Shown here one piece after another: positions 8,007-16,016 of a stretch of 64,000 bases of DNA. The notes below the pieces were generated by a model that saw nothing but the letters and a program-made list of their open reading frames with translations, was not told the origin of the DNA and searched no databases. A program made the position numbers and the translations under genes. Every line of letters starts with the position of its first letter. Positions within the stretch are counted from its first letter, which is position 1. Source of the stretch: Candidatus Dormiibacterota bacterium. GTDB lineage: Bacteria; Chloroflexota; Dormibacteria; Aeolococcales; Aeolococcaceae. The stretch covers positions 256,064 to 320,063 of the forward strand of contig PMOL01000005.1 of NCBI GenBank assembly GCA_003162415.1, read 5' to 3'.

Positions 8007-10382
8007 ATGCTGTCGACGGCAGCCGATGCTGGCTCCGCGATCGTCACGAGGCAGGAAGTGAGACGAGGCAATGAGACAGTGCGCCCGTCATCACGGGACC
8101 GGCACTTCTGGCTGACCAGCGCAGCCGCCGTCCTGTTGACGCTCGGCGTGGTCGCCGCCATCGTCGGTCTGCATGAATGGTCGAGTCAGAGTGAGCGGGC
8201 CGCGCAGTCGATCGGCTCCCTTCGCACCGCAATCGCCGTCGAACAGGAGGGGATCCTCGACTCCCCTCGTTTGACCGCGACGCGTCAGGCTCAGGCGAAT
8301 CAGGCCCTTGTGCTTGTTCAAGCCACTGAGACGTCGACCGCGACCCGGGGAGTGATCGCCGGGATGACCGCCATCTACCAGCTGGCAGTCTCCGACGAGG
8401 TATATGCCCTGCGTCGAGGCGACGTGCTCTCGGCGGACACCCTGAATGTCGCACTCGGCGATCCGGCCTTCACGGCGCTCGACGGCAAGCTCGCAACCGT
8501 CAGCGGGGCGGAGACATCGAGTGCGGCACGCGGTGTGACAATCGCTTTCGTCGCCTCGATCGGCATTGTCACCGGCTCGGGTGTCGTGACCGTGCTCTTT
8601 GGGGTGTTCGCGCGCCGCAGGCGCGCCGCGATTGCTGCACAAATAGCGTTGTCAGCGGCCCTGGTATCCGAGGCGCGCGTCACCTTGACACGCGAGGAGA
8701 CATTCAGATCGCTGTTCGATGAGAATCCGCAGGCGATGATGGTGACCAGGCTGCCGGCACTCATCACCGAGGACGGCAACCTCACCTTCCTTGCGGTCAA
8801 TAATGCCGCGATCGCGATGTATGGACACAGCCGTGCTGAGTTTCTCGCGCTCACGCTCGCGGAGATACGCCCCGCTGAGGATCGAGCGCTGCTGCGTAGC
8901 AACCTGCATGCCATGCGGGGAGGACGCACCCACTTCGACGGCATTCGCCACGCAACCAAGAATGGCGGCGTGCTCGACGTCGAGATTGACACACGCGAAA
9001 CCATCTTCCAGGGCGAGTCGGCGATGGTCATTTGCTCGACCGATGTCACCGACCGTGCCCGCCTGCAGCGCGAGCTCGAGCACCAGGCATTTCACGATGC
9101 GCTCACCGGCCTGCCGAATCGTTCGCTTTTCGGAGATCGTCTTGAACATGCTCATCAGCGTCTCGCTCGCGGGACCGGCTGTTACGCGGTCCTGATGCTC
9201 GACCTCGACAACTTCAAGACGGTCAACGACGGCCTGGGTCACGCCGCCGGCGATGCACTCCTTCTCGAGGTGTCGCGCCGGTTGTCGACAGGAATCCGGG
9301 CCGGCGACACGGCTGCGCGTCTCGGTGGTGACGAATTTGCGATCCTCCTGGAGGATCTCGCCGATCCCGCTGCGGCTTCGCGCGCGGCAGAGGGCCTCCG
9401 CGAAATCCTCCGCACCCCCTTCGCCGTCGCCGGACGATTCCTGACCGTCAGCGCAACCATCGGCGTGGCCACGTCATCGGGTGGTGGAGCAGCCACCGAT
9501 GTCGTCCGCAACGCGGATGCGGCTCTGTATGCCGGCAAGGCTGACGGCAAGGATCGTCACGCGGTCTATTCCGAGGACATGCATGTCACGGCCATCGAGC
9601 GGCTGACCCTGGAGCAGGATCTGCGGTCGGGTATCGGTCGCGGTGAGCTCGTGCTCATGTATCAACCGAAGGTGGATGCCCGAACCGGGCAAATGGCCGG
9701 CGTCGAGGCGCTCGTCCGGTGGAATCATCCCCTCCGTGGCGTGATCGCTCCCGATCAGTTCATCCCCATCGCGGAGCAGAGCGGGCTCATCAACGACCTC
9801 GACACCTGGGTGCTGTCGGCGGCGTGTCGACAGGCTCAAGCCTGGGCCACGTCCGCGGTCGGCGCCGTGCCGGTGGCGGTGAATGTCTCGGGACGGAACC
9901 TGGTGAGCTGCGGGCTCATCGATCGCGTTCTCGCCGCGCTCAAACAGACGGGTCTGGACCCGAGGCTTCTCGAGCTCGAAGTCACCGAAAGCGCCGCCGT
10001 TCCCCAGCAGGGCGAGGCGCGTGACCTGCTTCAGGGCATCCGCGACCTGGGTGTGCGCATCGCGATCGACGACTTCGGCACCGGGTATTCGGTGCTGAGC
10101 CGCCTCCAGGGTTTCCCCGTGGACACGCTCAAGATCGACCTGTCATTCGTTCGCTCGATCGTGTCGGAGCATGTCGGCGCACCGATCGTCGACGCGATGA
10201 TCGCGATGGGGCTCAGCCTCGGCCTGAAGATCGTGGCCGAGGGGGTTGAAACCGAGGTTCAGCGCGCGTACCTGGTGAAGCGCCATTGCACCGAGCTTCA
10301 AGGCTATCTGATCAGCCGTCCGATCACCGGGGACGAAGTGGTGGCACGGTTCCGGCCGCCGGCGCTCGTCAGGGTCGCATAG
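8007..10382 (+). CDS. Membrane-bound PAS-GGDEF-EAL c-di-GMP enzyme
   Basis: A 791-residue sensor enzyme. Two membrane segments (about 32-52 and 180-205) bracket an extracytoplasmic helical region. A PAS domain follows (about 230-345, NPQAMMVTRL..YGHSRAEFLALTLAEI), then GGDEF (about 350-515) and EAL (about 520-780). The diguanylate cyclase site LGGDEF is intact, with the inhibitory RxxD five residues upstream (RAGD). The phosphodiesterase residues are also all present: EALVRW, NVSG, LEVTES, DDFGTGYS, LKIDLSF, AEGVET. Both activities are therefore possible, with one usually dominating in vivo. Start ATG 8007 is assumed; GTG 8058 is an alternative. Its stop lies four bases from that of a convergent diguanylate cyclase. 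Confidence 0.92.
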   Translation: MLSTAADAGSAIVTRQEVRRGNETVRPSSRDRHFWLTSAAAVLLTLGVVAAIVGLHEWSSQSERAAQSIGSLRTAIAVEQEGILDSPRLTATRQAQANQALVLVQATETSTATRGVIAGMTAIYQLAVSDEVYALRRGDVLSADTLNVALGDPAFTALDGKLATVSGAETSSAARGVTIAFVASIGIVTGSGVVTVLFGVFARRRRAAIAAQIALSAALVSEARVTLTREETFRSLFDENPQAMMVTRLPALITEDGNLTFLAVNNAAIAMYGHSRAEFLALTLAEIRPAEDRALLRSNLHAMRGGRTHFDGIRHATKNGGVLDVEIDTRETIFQGESAMVICSTDVTDRARLQRELEHQAFHDALTGLPNRSLFGDRLEHAHQRLARGTGCYAVLMLDLDNFKTVNDGLGHAAGDALLLEVSRRLSTGIRAGDTAARLGGDEFAILLEDLADPAAASRAAEGLREILRTPFAVAGRFLTVSATIGVATSSGGGAATDVVRNADAALYAGKADGKDRHAVYSEDMHVTAIERLTLEQDLRSGIGRGELVLMYQPKVDARTGQMAGVEALVRWNHPLRGVIAPDQFIPIAEQSGLINDLDTWVLSAACRQAQAWATSAVGAVPVAVNVSGRNLVSCGLIDRVLAALKQTGLDPRLLELEVTESAAVPQQGEARDLLQGIRDLGVRIAIDDFGTGYSVLSRLQGFPVDTLKIDLSFVRSIVSEHVGAPIVDAMIAMGLSLGLKIVAEGVETEVQRAYLVKRHCTELQGYLISRPITGDEVVARFRPPALVRVA

Positions 10383-10386
10383 TGGC

Positions 10387-11736
10387 TCAGGCCCCCGAAG
10401 CCTCCAGCGACCGGCGGAAACGGCGCTTCTTCGCAGCGTACATTGCTGCGTCCGCCCGTCCTGTGACCGTGGCGAGGGACTCGCCCTCACGCGCGGTGGC
10501 GGCGCCGAAGGAGAGCTGCAGCGCCGACACCTCGGTCGCCTGGATACGGCGGAGGGCGGCGCGGACGCGGGAGAGGTAGCGCCCAGCGCCGTGCTCGTCA
10601 GTTTCGGGCATGAGTATCAGAAACTCGTCACCCCCGACCCTGGCGATGCGATCCGATCCTCGAGCGTGCCTGCGAAGGAGGTTGGCGGCGGCTCGGATCA
10701 AACGGTCGCCGGCTTCGTGCCCGTAGCGGTCGTTCACGGACTTGAGATTGTCGAGGTCCGCGCTCACGATCGTGACCGACCGCGCGTATCGACCGCGCCG
10801 GGCTTCTTCCGCGACGACATGCTCGTCCCACGCTGCGCGGTTCTCCAGCCCGGTGAGAGGATCGATGCGCGCCTGACGCGCGTAACGGTCGCGGTCCGCA
10901 GAGAGCTCTTCGCGCGAGATCGCCTGCACGAGGAGCGATTCGGCCACCTCCGCGAGCGCGTAACCGATGCGCTGGCACAGGTTGGTGAAGCCGCGGGCGC
11001 GCGTGGCCGCGTGAGCGACCACGAGTACCCCAAAAGGCTTTGGATGGCCGATCGGAACGGCGAAGCGCGCGACCAGTCCCTGATCGCGCCCGAGGGCATC
11101 GCCGGCCGCTGCTTCCAGCTCCAGTTCCACGAACGCTCCCTGCTCCGCGCGTTCGAACAAGGTGATGAGCGTGCTTCTGATCGCCGCGGAATCGAGCTGC
11201 TGTGACCAGTTCCGGGTCACCACCTCGGCAACCAGGCTGCCGTTGGAGTGCAGCAGCACCGCACCCACCTCGCACGCGAGCGGCTCAGCAGCCTTGCCGG
11301 CGATGTGGCGCGCAGTCTCGACCACGAGCTCGGGTCGAAACTCGATGAGGTCGCGGATGGCATGCACCACCTCGAGCTCATCGGCGAGGAGCTTCGCCGG
11401 GGACACCTTCTGGACCTCTGCGACGAGGTGTGCCGCAGCGGGGACCAGGGTGGCATCGGGGTCGGGCGAGGGCTCGTCACCGCCGAAAACGACGAGGTGC
11501 TCACCGCCCACCGGAACCAGGACGGCGTGCTTCGCCCAGTACGGGCCGATGACTCGGACAGGCTCGCCTGCGCCGTCAACTCTCGCCGGGCGGCTGGAGC
11601 CGTGGACCCGTGTCGCGAGCGGCTCCTCCTCGAGCGCCAGATCAACGATGCCGGTCCATACGGCACCGCGTCCGCTCCCACCGACGAGACTGAGCCCGGC
11701 CGGCGAGATGTGAAAGATCAGCGTGTCTTCAGACAT
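10387..11736 (-). CDS. Diguanylate cyclase with N-terminal sensor region (GGDEF)
   Basis: A 449-residue soluble protein from ATG 11736 (the track start at 11766 adds ten residues). Residues 1-110 form an unassigned sensory region, about 120-270 look GAF-like (ELEVVHAIRDLIEFRPELVVETARHIAG..), and about 285-440 are GGDEF. The active site VGGDEF and the RxxD inhibitory site five residues before it (RGSD) are both intact, so it should make c-di-GMP and be product-inhibited. No transmembrane segment. It is convergent with the PAS-GGDEF-EAL gene. The signal sensed is unknown. Confidence 0.88.
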   Translation of the reverse strand: MSEDTLIFHISPAGLSLVGGSGRGAVWTGIVDLALEEEPLATRVHGSSRPARVDGAGEPVRVIGPYWAKHAVLVPVGGEHLVVFGGDEPSPDPDATLVPAAAHLVAEVQKVSPAKLLADELEVVHAIRDLIEFRPELVVETARHIAGKAAEPLACEVGAVLLHSNGSLVAEVVTRNWSQQLDSAAIRSTLITLFERAEQGAFVELELEAAAGDALGRDQGLVARFAVPIGHPKPFGVLVVAHAATRARGFTNLCQRIGYALAEVAESLLVQAISREELSADRDRYARQARIDPLTGLENRAAWDEHVVAEEARRGRYARSVTIVSADLDNLKSVNDRYGHEAGDRLIRAAANLLRRHARGSDRIARVGGDEFLILMPETDEHGAGRYLSRVRAALRRIQATEVSALQLSFGAATAREGESLATVTGRADAAMYAAKKRRFRRSLEASGA

Positions 11737-11821
11737 GCGCGGAGATTCATCCCTTCTTGCGTGCATGGTTCCTTCGGCTCCCCTGTGCGAGACGCGCTCG
11801 CGGGCCCGAGTCTCACATATT

Positions 11822-11870
11822 GGGACTGGCTACGTCGGGACCAAAGGCGACTGCTTCTGATGCCAAAGGC
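11822..11870 (+). promoter_or_regulatory. Tandem CCAAAGGC repeats upstream of the alcohol dehydrogenase
   Basis: CCAAAGGC occurs at 11841-11848 and again at 11863-11870. The 22-base offset is two helical turns, so both copies face the same side of DNA. GGGAC lies at 11822-11826 and 11837-11841, the second fused to the first repeat as GGGACCAAAGGC. This loosely resembles DosR/DevR-type boxes (GGGAC...GTCCC). A direct-repeat activator site is plausible; the protein is not identified. Confidence 0.4.
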
Positions 11871-11937
11871 CCCTGGTGTGCCGGTCGGCAGCACGACTAC
11901 GGTCATCAGTACACACCAACTCGCCCCGGAGGAACTG

Positions 11938-13002
11938 ATGAAAGCCGCAGTCGTTCGTGATTTCCGTCAACCACTCGTCATCGAGCATCGTCCGGTTCCG
12001 ACACCGAGCCACGGCGAGATCGTCGTCCGCATCGAGGCCTCGGGGCTCTGCCACACGGACATTCACGCAGCGCATGGCGACTGGCCCATAAAGCCGACCC
12101 TCCCGTTTGTTCCGGGCCACGAGGGCGTCGGCATCGTGACGCGCGTCGGAGCCGGGGTGACCCGCGTCAAGGAAGGTGATCGTGTCGCGCTTCCATGGCT
12201 CGGTTACGCGTGCGGCACCTGCGAGTTCTGCGTGTCCGGATGGGAGACGCTCTGTGCGCAGCAGGTCAACACCGGATACGGGATGGACGGCGCGTACAGC
12301 GAGTACGCCAAGGCGTTTGCAGCCTACGTCGGCATCGTTCCCGCGGGCCTCGATCCGTTCGACGCGGCCCCCCTGGCGTGCGCCGGCGTCACCACGTACA
12401 AAGCGGTGAAGGCCTCGGGCGCGCGGTCGTCAGACCTCGTCGCAGTGTTCGGCGTCGGGGGCCTGGGACACCTGGCAGTGCAGTACGCGAAGATCGCGGG
12501 TGCCACTGTCGTCGCTGTCGACCTCACCGAGGACAAGCTCGCCATGGCGAAGCAACTCGGCGCGGATTACACAGTGAACGCGGCACGGGAGGATCCGGTT
12601 CAGGCGATCCAGAAACTCGGAGGCGCTGACGCCGCGATCGCGCTGGCGGTGTCGCCGCGTGCATTCGAGCAGGCATTCGCATCGCTGCGGCGCAAGGGCA
12701 CGCTGGTCTTCGTCGCGCTACCGGCCGACAACTCGGTCCGCATCCCGATCTTCGAGACGGTGCTCAACGGCATCACCGTCGTCGGTTCGATCGTCGGCAC
12801 GCGCAAGGATCTCGATGAGGTGTACGAGCTGCACGCGCGCGGACGCACCCATGTGATCCGCGAGACGCGCTCGCTCGAGACTGTGAATCAATCCATTCAG
12901 GACGTCCTCGACGGCACCGTCACGGGACGGATCGTCTTCGACCTCAGGGACGCCGCTGCCGCGGAACCGCTCGAGCGTCAGCTCACTGCGGCTGGAGCGT
13001 AG
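11938..13002 (+). CDS. adhP: Zinc-dependent alcohol dehydrogenase (AdhP type)
   Basis: A medium-chain dehydrogenase of 354 residues oxidising primary alcohols or reducing aldehydes with NAD(H). Catalytic zinc ligands are Cys38 (GLCHTD) and His61-Glu62 (PGHEGVG). The structural zinc lobe has four cysteines in CGTCEFCVSGWETLC. The nucleotide-binding loop is GVGGLG. The true start is ATG 11938, with ggagga nine bases upstream; the track ORF from 11248 runs antisense through the diguanylate cyclase gene and is an artefact. Paired repeats upstream suggest specific regulation, perhaps with the phosphoketolase as fermentative metabolism (inference). The 3' end overlaps the convergent ftsH by 20 bases. 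Confidence 0.93.
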   Translation: MKAAVVRDFRQPLVIEHRPVPTPSHGEIVVRIEASGLCHTDIHAAHGDWPIKPTLPFVPGHEGVGIVTRVGAGVTRVKEGDRVALPWLGYACGTCEFCVSGWETLCAQQVNTGYGMDGAYSEYAKAFAAYVGIVPAGLDPFDAAPLACAGVTTYKAVKASGARSSDLVAVFGVGGLGHLAVQYAKIAGATVVAVDLTEDKLAMAKQLGADYTVNAAREDPVQAIQKLGGADAAIALAVSPRAFEQAFASLRRKGTLVFVALPADNSVRIPIFETVLNGITVVGSIVGTRKDLDEVYELHARGRTHVIRETRSLETVNQSIQDVLDGTVTGRIVFDLRDAAAAEPLERQLTAAGA

Positions 13003-14923
13003 CCGGGGCCTTGATTCCGGTGACTGCCAGGATCTCCGCCTCGCCGAGCGTGTCGTGCTCGAGCAACGCGTGGACAAGCGCATCGAGCTTGTCGCGATTG
13101 CTCGTGAGCAGCGCAACAGCCTGGCGGAGACACTCCTGGCAGATGCGCCGCACCTCCTCGTCGATGAGGGCAGCGGTCTCCTCGCTGTAGGGTCGCGACA
13201 GTGCCAGCGGCTGGCCCGGGCCGTCCTCATCCGCGAGGCTGAGCACGCCGACCTTCGGGCTCATGCCCCATTTCACGACCATCTGACGTGCGACCGCAGT
13301 CACCTGGCGCAGATCGCTCTCGGCTCCCGTGGTGACGACGCCGTAGACGAGCTCCTCGGCCGCGCGGCCGCCGAGCGCTCCTGTTATACGTCCTCGGAGG
13401 TAGTCCTCCCCATAGCTGAAGCGATCGTCGACAGGGCTCTGCACGGTGACGCCGAGCGACTGCCCGCGGGGGATGATCGACACGCGGCGGACCGGGTCGG
13501 CTCCGGGCTGGAGCAGCCCGAGCAATGCGTGGCCGGATTCGTGATACGCGATCTTCTCGCGGTCGAGCGCAGTCAACGAGAGCTTGCGCTCCGATCCCAG
13601 CTCAACCTTCTCAAGCGCGTCGGTGAAGTCAATTTGCGAGACGGTGGTCGCGTCCCGGCGGGCTGCGGCAAGTGCAGCCTCGTTGGCGAGGTTGCGCAGG
13701 TCCGCCCCAACCATCCCGGCGGTGAGCGAGGCGGTCAGCTCTAGGTTGACGTCCGGCCCGAGCGGAATGTGTCTCGTGTGGATGCGGAGTATCTCGAGGC
13801 GGCCCCGCCGATCCGGGAACGGCACGGTGACCCTGCGGTCGAAACGTCCAGGGCGCAGCAGCGCCGCGTCGAGCACGTCGGCGCGGTTGGTGGCGGCGAG
13901 GACGATCACCCCGGTATGCGGATCGAAACCATCCATCTCGGTCAGGATCTGGTTGAGGGTCTGCTCCTGCTCCTCGTTGCCACCAAGGCGAGCGCCGGTC
14001 GAACGCGAACGTCCGATCGCGTCGAGCTCGTCGATGAAGACGATCGCCGGTTGCGCAGCCCGCGCCTTCTGGAACAGGTCGCGCACGCGGGCGGCGCCGA
14101 CTCCAACGATCGCTTCGATGAACTCCGATGCGGAGATCGAGAAGAACGGCACCCCTGCCTCACCGGCGACCGCCCGGGCCAGCAGTGTCTTGCCGGTTCC
14201 CGGCGCTCCGATCAGCAGGACGCCCTTCGGGATCGTGCCGCCGAGGCGCTGATATTTCTCCGGTTTCTTCAGAAAGTCAACGATCTCGACGAGTTCCGCC
14301 TTGACCTCGTCGATCCCCGCGACGTCGGCGAATGTGGTGTCGGGTCGCTCGGCGTTGTAGAGGCGTGCGCCGCTCTGCCCGAACCGTCCGAGAATGCCGC
14401 CGGCGCCGCCCCCGCCGAGCGCTGCGGCACTCCGGCGCATCAGGTAGATGAAGCCGAAAACGATCAGCAGCGTCGGCCCGAAAAAGAGGAGCAGCGTCTC
14501 CCAGAATGGCGTGGGAGGGTTGGGCGGCTCCGCGAGGATGCTGACCTTGTCCTTGAGCAGCGTTGCCACGAGATTGTCGCTGGCGAATGACGGACGCTGC
14601 GTCAGGAAATTCTTCGCGCTGGGTTGCCCTGAGCCTGCGCTGACAGCGGTTTTGGTGGTTCCTGTGATCGAGTCACCGGTCGCGGTGATATTGACCACGT
14701 TGCCGCCATTGACCTCGTCGAGGAAGAGGTTGTACGGAATGGTCACCGAGGCCGGCTGGCTGGCGGACTGGATGATGCTGCTGACAATGATGTTGATCAG
14801 GAGCAGGCCGACGATGAACACCCAGAAGCGTCGCCAGCGCATCGGGTTGTACCCGAGTGTGTTTGAGCCCTGAGGAGCTCCGGTCGTCGGCCCCCGACCC
14901 GGGCCGGGAGTTGCGGTCGCCAT
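12983..14923 (-). CDS. ftsH: ATP-dependent membrane zinc metalloprotease FtsH
   Basis: A 646-residue FtsH that degrades misfolded membrane and short-lived cytosolic proteins. A Pro/Gly-rich cytosolic tail of about 30 residues precedes TM1 ([19 protein letters not shown]). A short external domain and TM2 ([19 protein letters not shown]) follow. The AAA module has Walker A GAPGTGKT, Walker [11 protein letters not shown] and the second region of homology with [11 protein letters not shown]. The protease site is HESGH (Ser where HEAGH is usual). The start ATG 14923 is preceded by TAAGCT with six bases between, fitting a leaderless mRNA. It overlaps the convergent adhP end. Confidence 0.96.
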   Translation of the reverse strand: MATATPGPGRGPTTGAPQGSNTLGYNPMRWRRFWVFIVGLLLINIIVSSIIQSASQPASVTIPYNLFLDEVNGGNVVNITATGDSITGTTKTAVSAGSGQPSAKNFLTQRPSFASDNLVATLLKDKVSILAEPPNPPTPFWETLLLFFGPTLLIVFGFIYLMRRSAAALGGGGAGGILGRFGQSGARLYNAERPDTTFADVAGIDEVKAELVEIVDFLKKPEKYQRLGGTIPKGVLLIGAPGTGKTLLARAVAGEAGVPFFSISASEFIEAIVGVGAARVRDLFQKARAAQPAIVFIDELDAIGRSRSTGARLGGNEEQEQTLNQILTEMDGFDPHTGVIVLAATNRADVLDAALLRPGRFDRRVTVPFPDRRGRLEILRIHTRHIPLGPDVNLELTASLTAGMVGADLRNLANEAALAAARRDATTVSQIDFTDALEKVELGSERKLSLTALDREKIAYHESGHALLGLLQPGADPVRRVSIIPRGQSLGVTVQSPVDDRFSYGEDYLRGRITGALGGRAAEELVYGVVTTGAESDLRQVTAVARQMVVKWGMSPKVGVLSLADEDGPGQPLALSRPYSEETAALIDEEVRRICQECLRQAVALLTSNRDKLDALVHALLEHDTLGEAEILAVTGIKAPATLQPQ

Positions 14924-14929
14924 CGGTGA

Positions 14930-14935
14930 AGCTTA
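14930..14935 (-). promoter_or_regulatory. Candidate -10 hexamer (TAAGCT) of ftsH
   Basis: On the minus strand TAAGCT is followed by six bases and the ftsH ATG. The spacing puts the transcription start at the start codon. No Shine-Dalgarno sequence is seen. Confidence 0.5.
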
Positions 14936-14984
14936 GTGGCCGCGCCTGGCCACGCCGGGCCGCGCGCCGATCAACAGACCGCTG

Positions 14985-15368
14985 CTAGCCCCGGCCTTCG
15001 GGGACGACGTGGACGGCAGCGTCCTCGGCGCCTTCGTCGTCGTCGTCCTCAACGGAGTCGGACGGGTCCGGCTCACCGGGCGCCAGCGTGATGTCGTCAT
15101 CGCCCGCCTCAGGCGCTTGCAGCGCACCTGCCTCCGGCTCCTGCCAGAGGGCGGCTCGATCGGGCTCCTCTTCGCTCAGGCGCTCATCGAGCGTTTCACG
15201 ACGGTATTCATCAACGTCGTGCAGACGTCCCGCCAGGGATTCGTCGCGCTGGGCTGGGTCGTCCTCGTCGCCGGTCACCTCTGCGGGATCCGGTTCTGCG
15301 CTCCCCAGGGGTGCGTCTGAGTCGGCGGGGACGTCGTTCCAGGGCAGGTCTTCGGGATGCTCGGTCAT
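14985..15368 (-). CDS. Highly acidic small protein, DUF5709-like
   Basis: A 127-residue protein very rich in Asp, Glu, Ala and Pro, with no hydrophobic segment and probably largely disordered. The central stretch RRETLDERLSEEEPD resembles the recurring element of actinobacterial DUF5709 proteins. Codon positions are used as in its neighbours, and the acidic composition is unlike the Arg-rich composition of shadow ORFs, which supports a real gene. It lies about 60 bases upstream of ftsH on the same strand but has its own intergenic space. Function unknown. Confidence 0.6.
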   Translation of the reverse strand: MTEHPEDLPWNDVPADSDAPLGSAEPDPAEVTGDEDDPAQRDESLAGRLHDVDEYRRETLDERLSEEEPDRAALWQEPEAGALQAPEAGDDDITLAPGEPDPSDSVEDDDDEGAEDAAVHVVPEGRG

Positions 15369-15438
15369 ACCCTCATGATGGATGAAGGGTCCTGGTGGCC
15401 GCGACCCTTCATCCGCGATATGCCAGAGGAGGCAACCG

Positions 15439-15945
15439 ATGACCAGCGCCGAGTTGCTTGCGGATGCTTTCGGCAGGATCCGCGAGGTCGTTCATCACGT
15501 GCTCGACGGCCTCAGCCGCGAGCAACTTGCGTTTCGCGTGGACAGCGAGGCCAACTCGATCGGATGGCTGATCTGGCATCTCACGCGCATCCAGGATGAC
15601 CACGTCGCGGGCGCCGCCGGGACCGAGCAGGTCTGGACGTCGGCCGGTTGGGTGGATCGATTCAAGCTGCCGCTCGAACCTTCGGATCACGGGTACGGGC
15701 ACACGTCGGACCAGGTTGAGTCCGTGGTGGTCGACGCCGAGCCACTTCGTCAGTACTACGACGCAGTTCATGCGGCGACCCTGGCGTATGTCGCCGGCCT
15801 CACCGACGCCGACCTCGACCGGGTCGTGGACGACCGCTGGGATCCGCCGGTAACCCTTGGCGTCCGGCTGGTGAGCGTGATCCACGACGACGTCACCCAC
15901 ACCGGGCAGGCCGCATTCGTTCGCGGAATCCTCGAGCGCAGGTAG
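15439..15945 (+). CDS. DinB-superfamily protein (DUF664-like)
   Basis: A 168-residue four-helix-bundle protein. I start it at ATG 15439 because gaggagg lies seven bases upstream; the track start at 15382 has no such site. Motifs are NSIGWLIWHLTRIQDDHVAG and the C-terminal VSVIHDDVTHTGQAAFVRGIL. The conserved histidines are the metal ligands of DinB/YfiT-type metal-dependent transferases, which often use low-molecular-weight thiols. Substrate unknown. It is convergent with the acyl-CoA synthetase gene, with a long inverted repeat between them. Confidence 0.82.
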   Translation: MTSAELLADAFGRIREVVHHVLDGLSREQLAFRVDSEANSIGWLIWHLTRIQDDHVAGAAGTEQVWTSAGWVDRFKLPLEPSDHGYGHTSDQVESVVVDAEPLRQYYDAVHAATLAYVAGLTDADLDRVVDDRWDPPVTLGVRLVSVIHDDVTHTGQAAFVRGILERR

Positions 15946-15946
15946 G

Positions 15947-16014
15947 GGTCGGACGGGACCCCGGCTCCAGCTTCAACCCGGACTATTCAGCCTCCGCCGG
16001 AGTCCCGTCCGACC
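15947..16014. repeat. 13-bp perfect inverted repeat between convergent genes
   Basis: GGTCGGACGGGAC (15947-15959) and GTCCCGTCCGACC (16002-16014) are exact reverse complements with a 42-base loop. They fill the whole gap between the stops of the DinB-like gene and the acyl-CoA synthetase gene. No T-run follows on either side. It may act as a bidirectional transcription barrier or RNA 3' end protector. Confidence 0.6.
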
Positions 16015-16016
16015 GC

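Noticed and set aside
11248-11937. N-terminal extension of the alcohol dehydrogenase ORF
   Set aside because: It is antisense to the diguanylate cyclase gene and has no family similarity; ATG 11938 has a good ribosome-binding site and the family's normal start.
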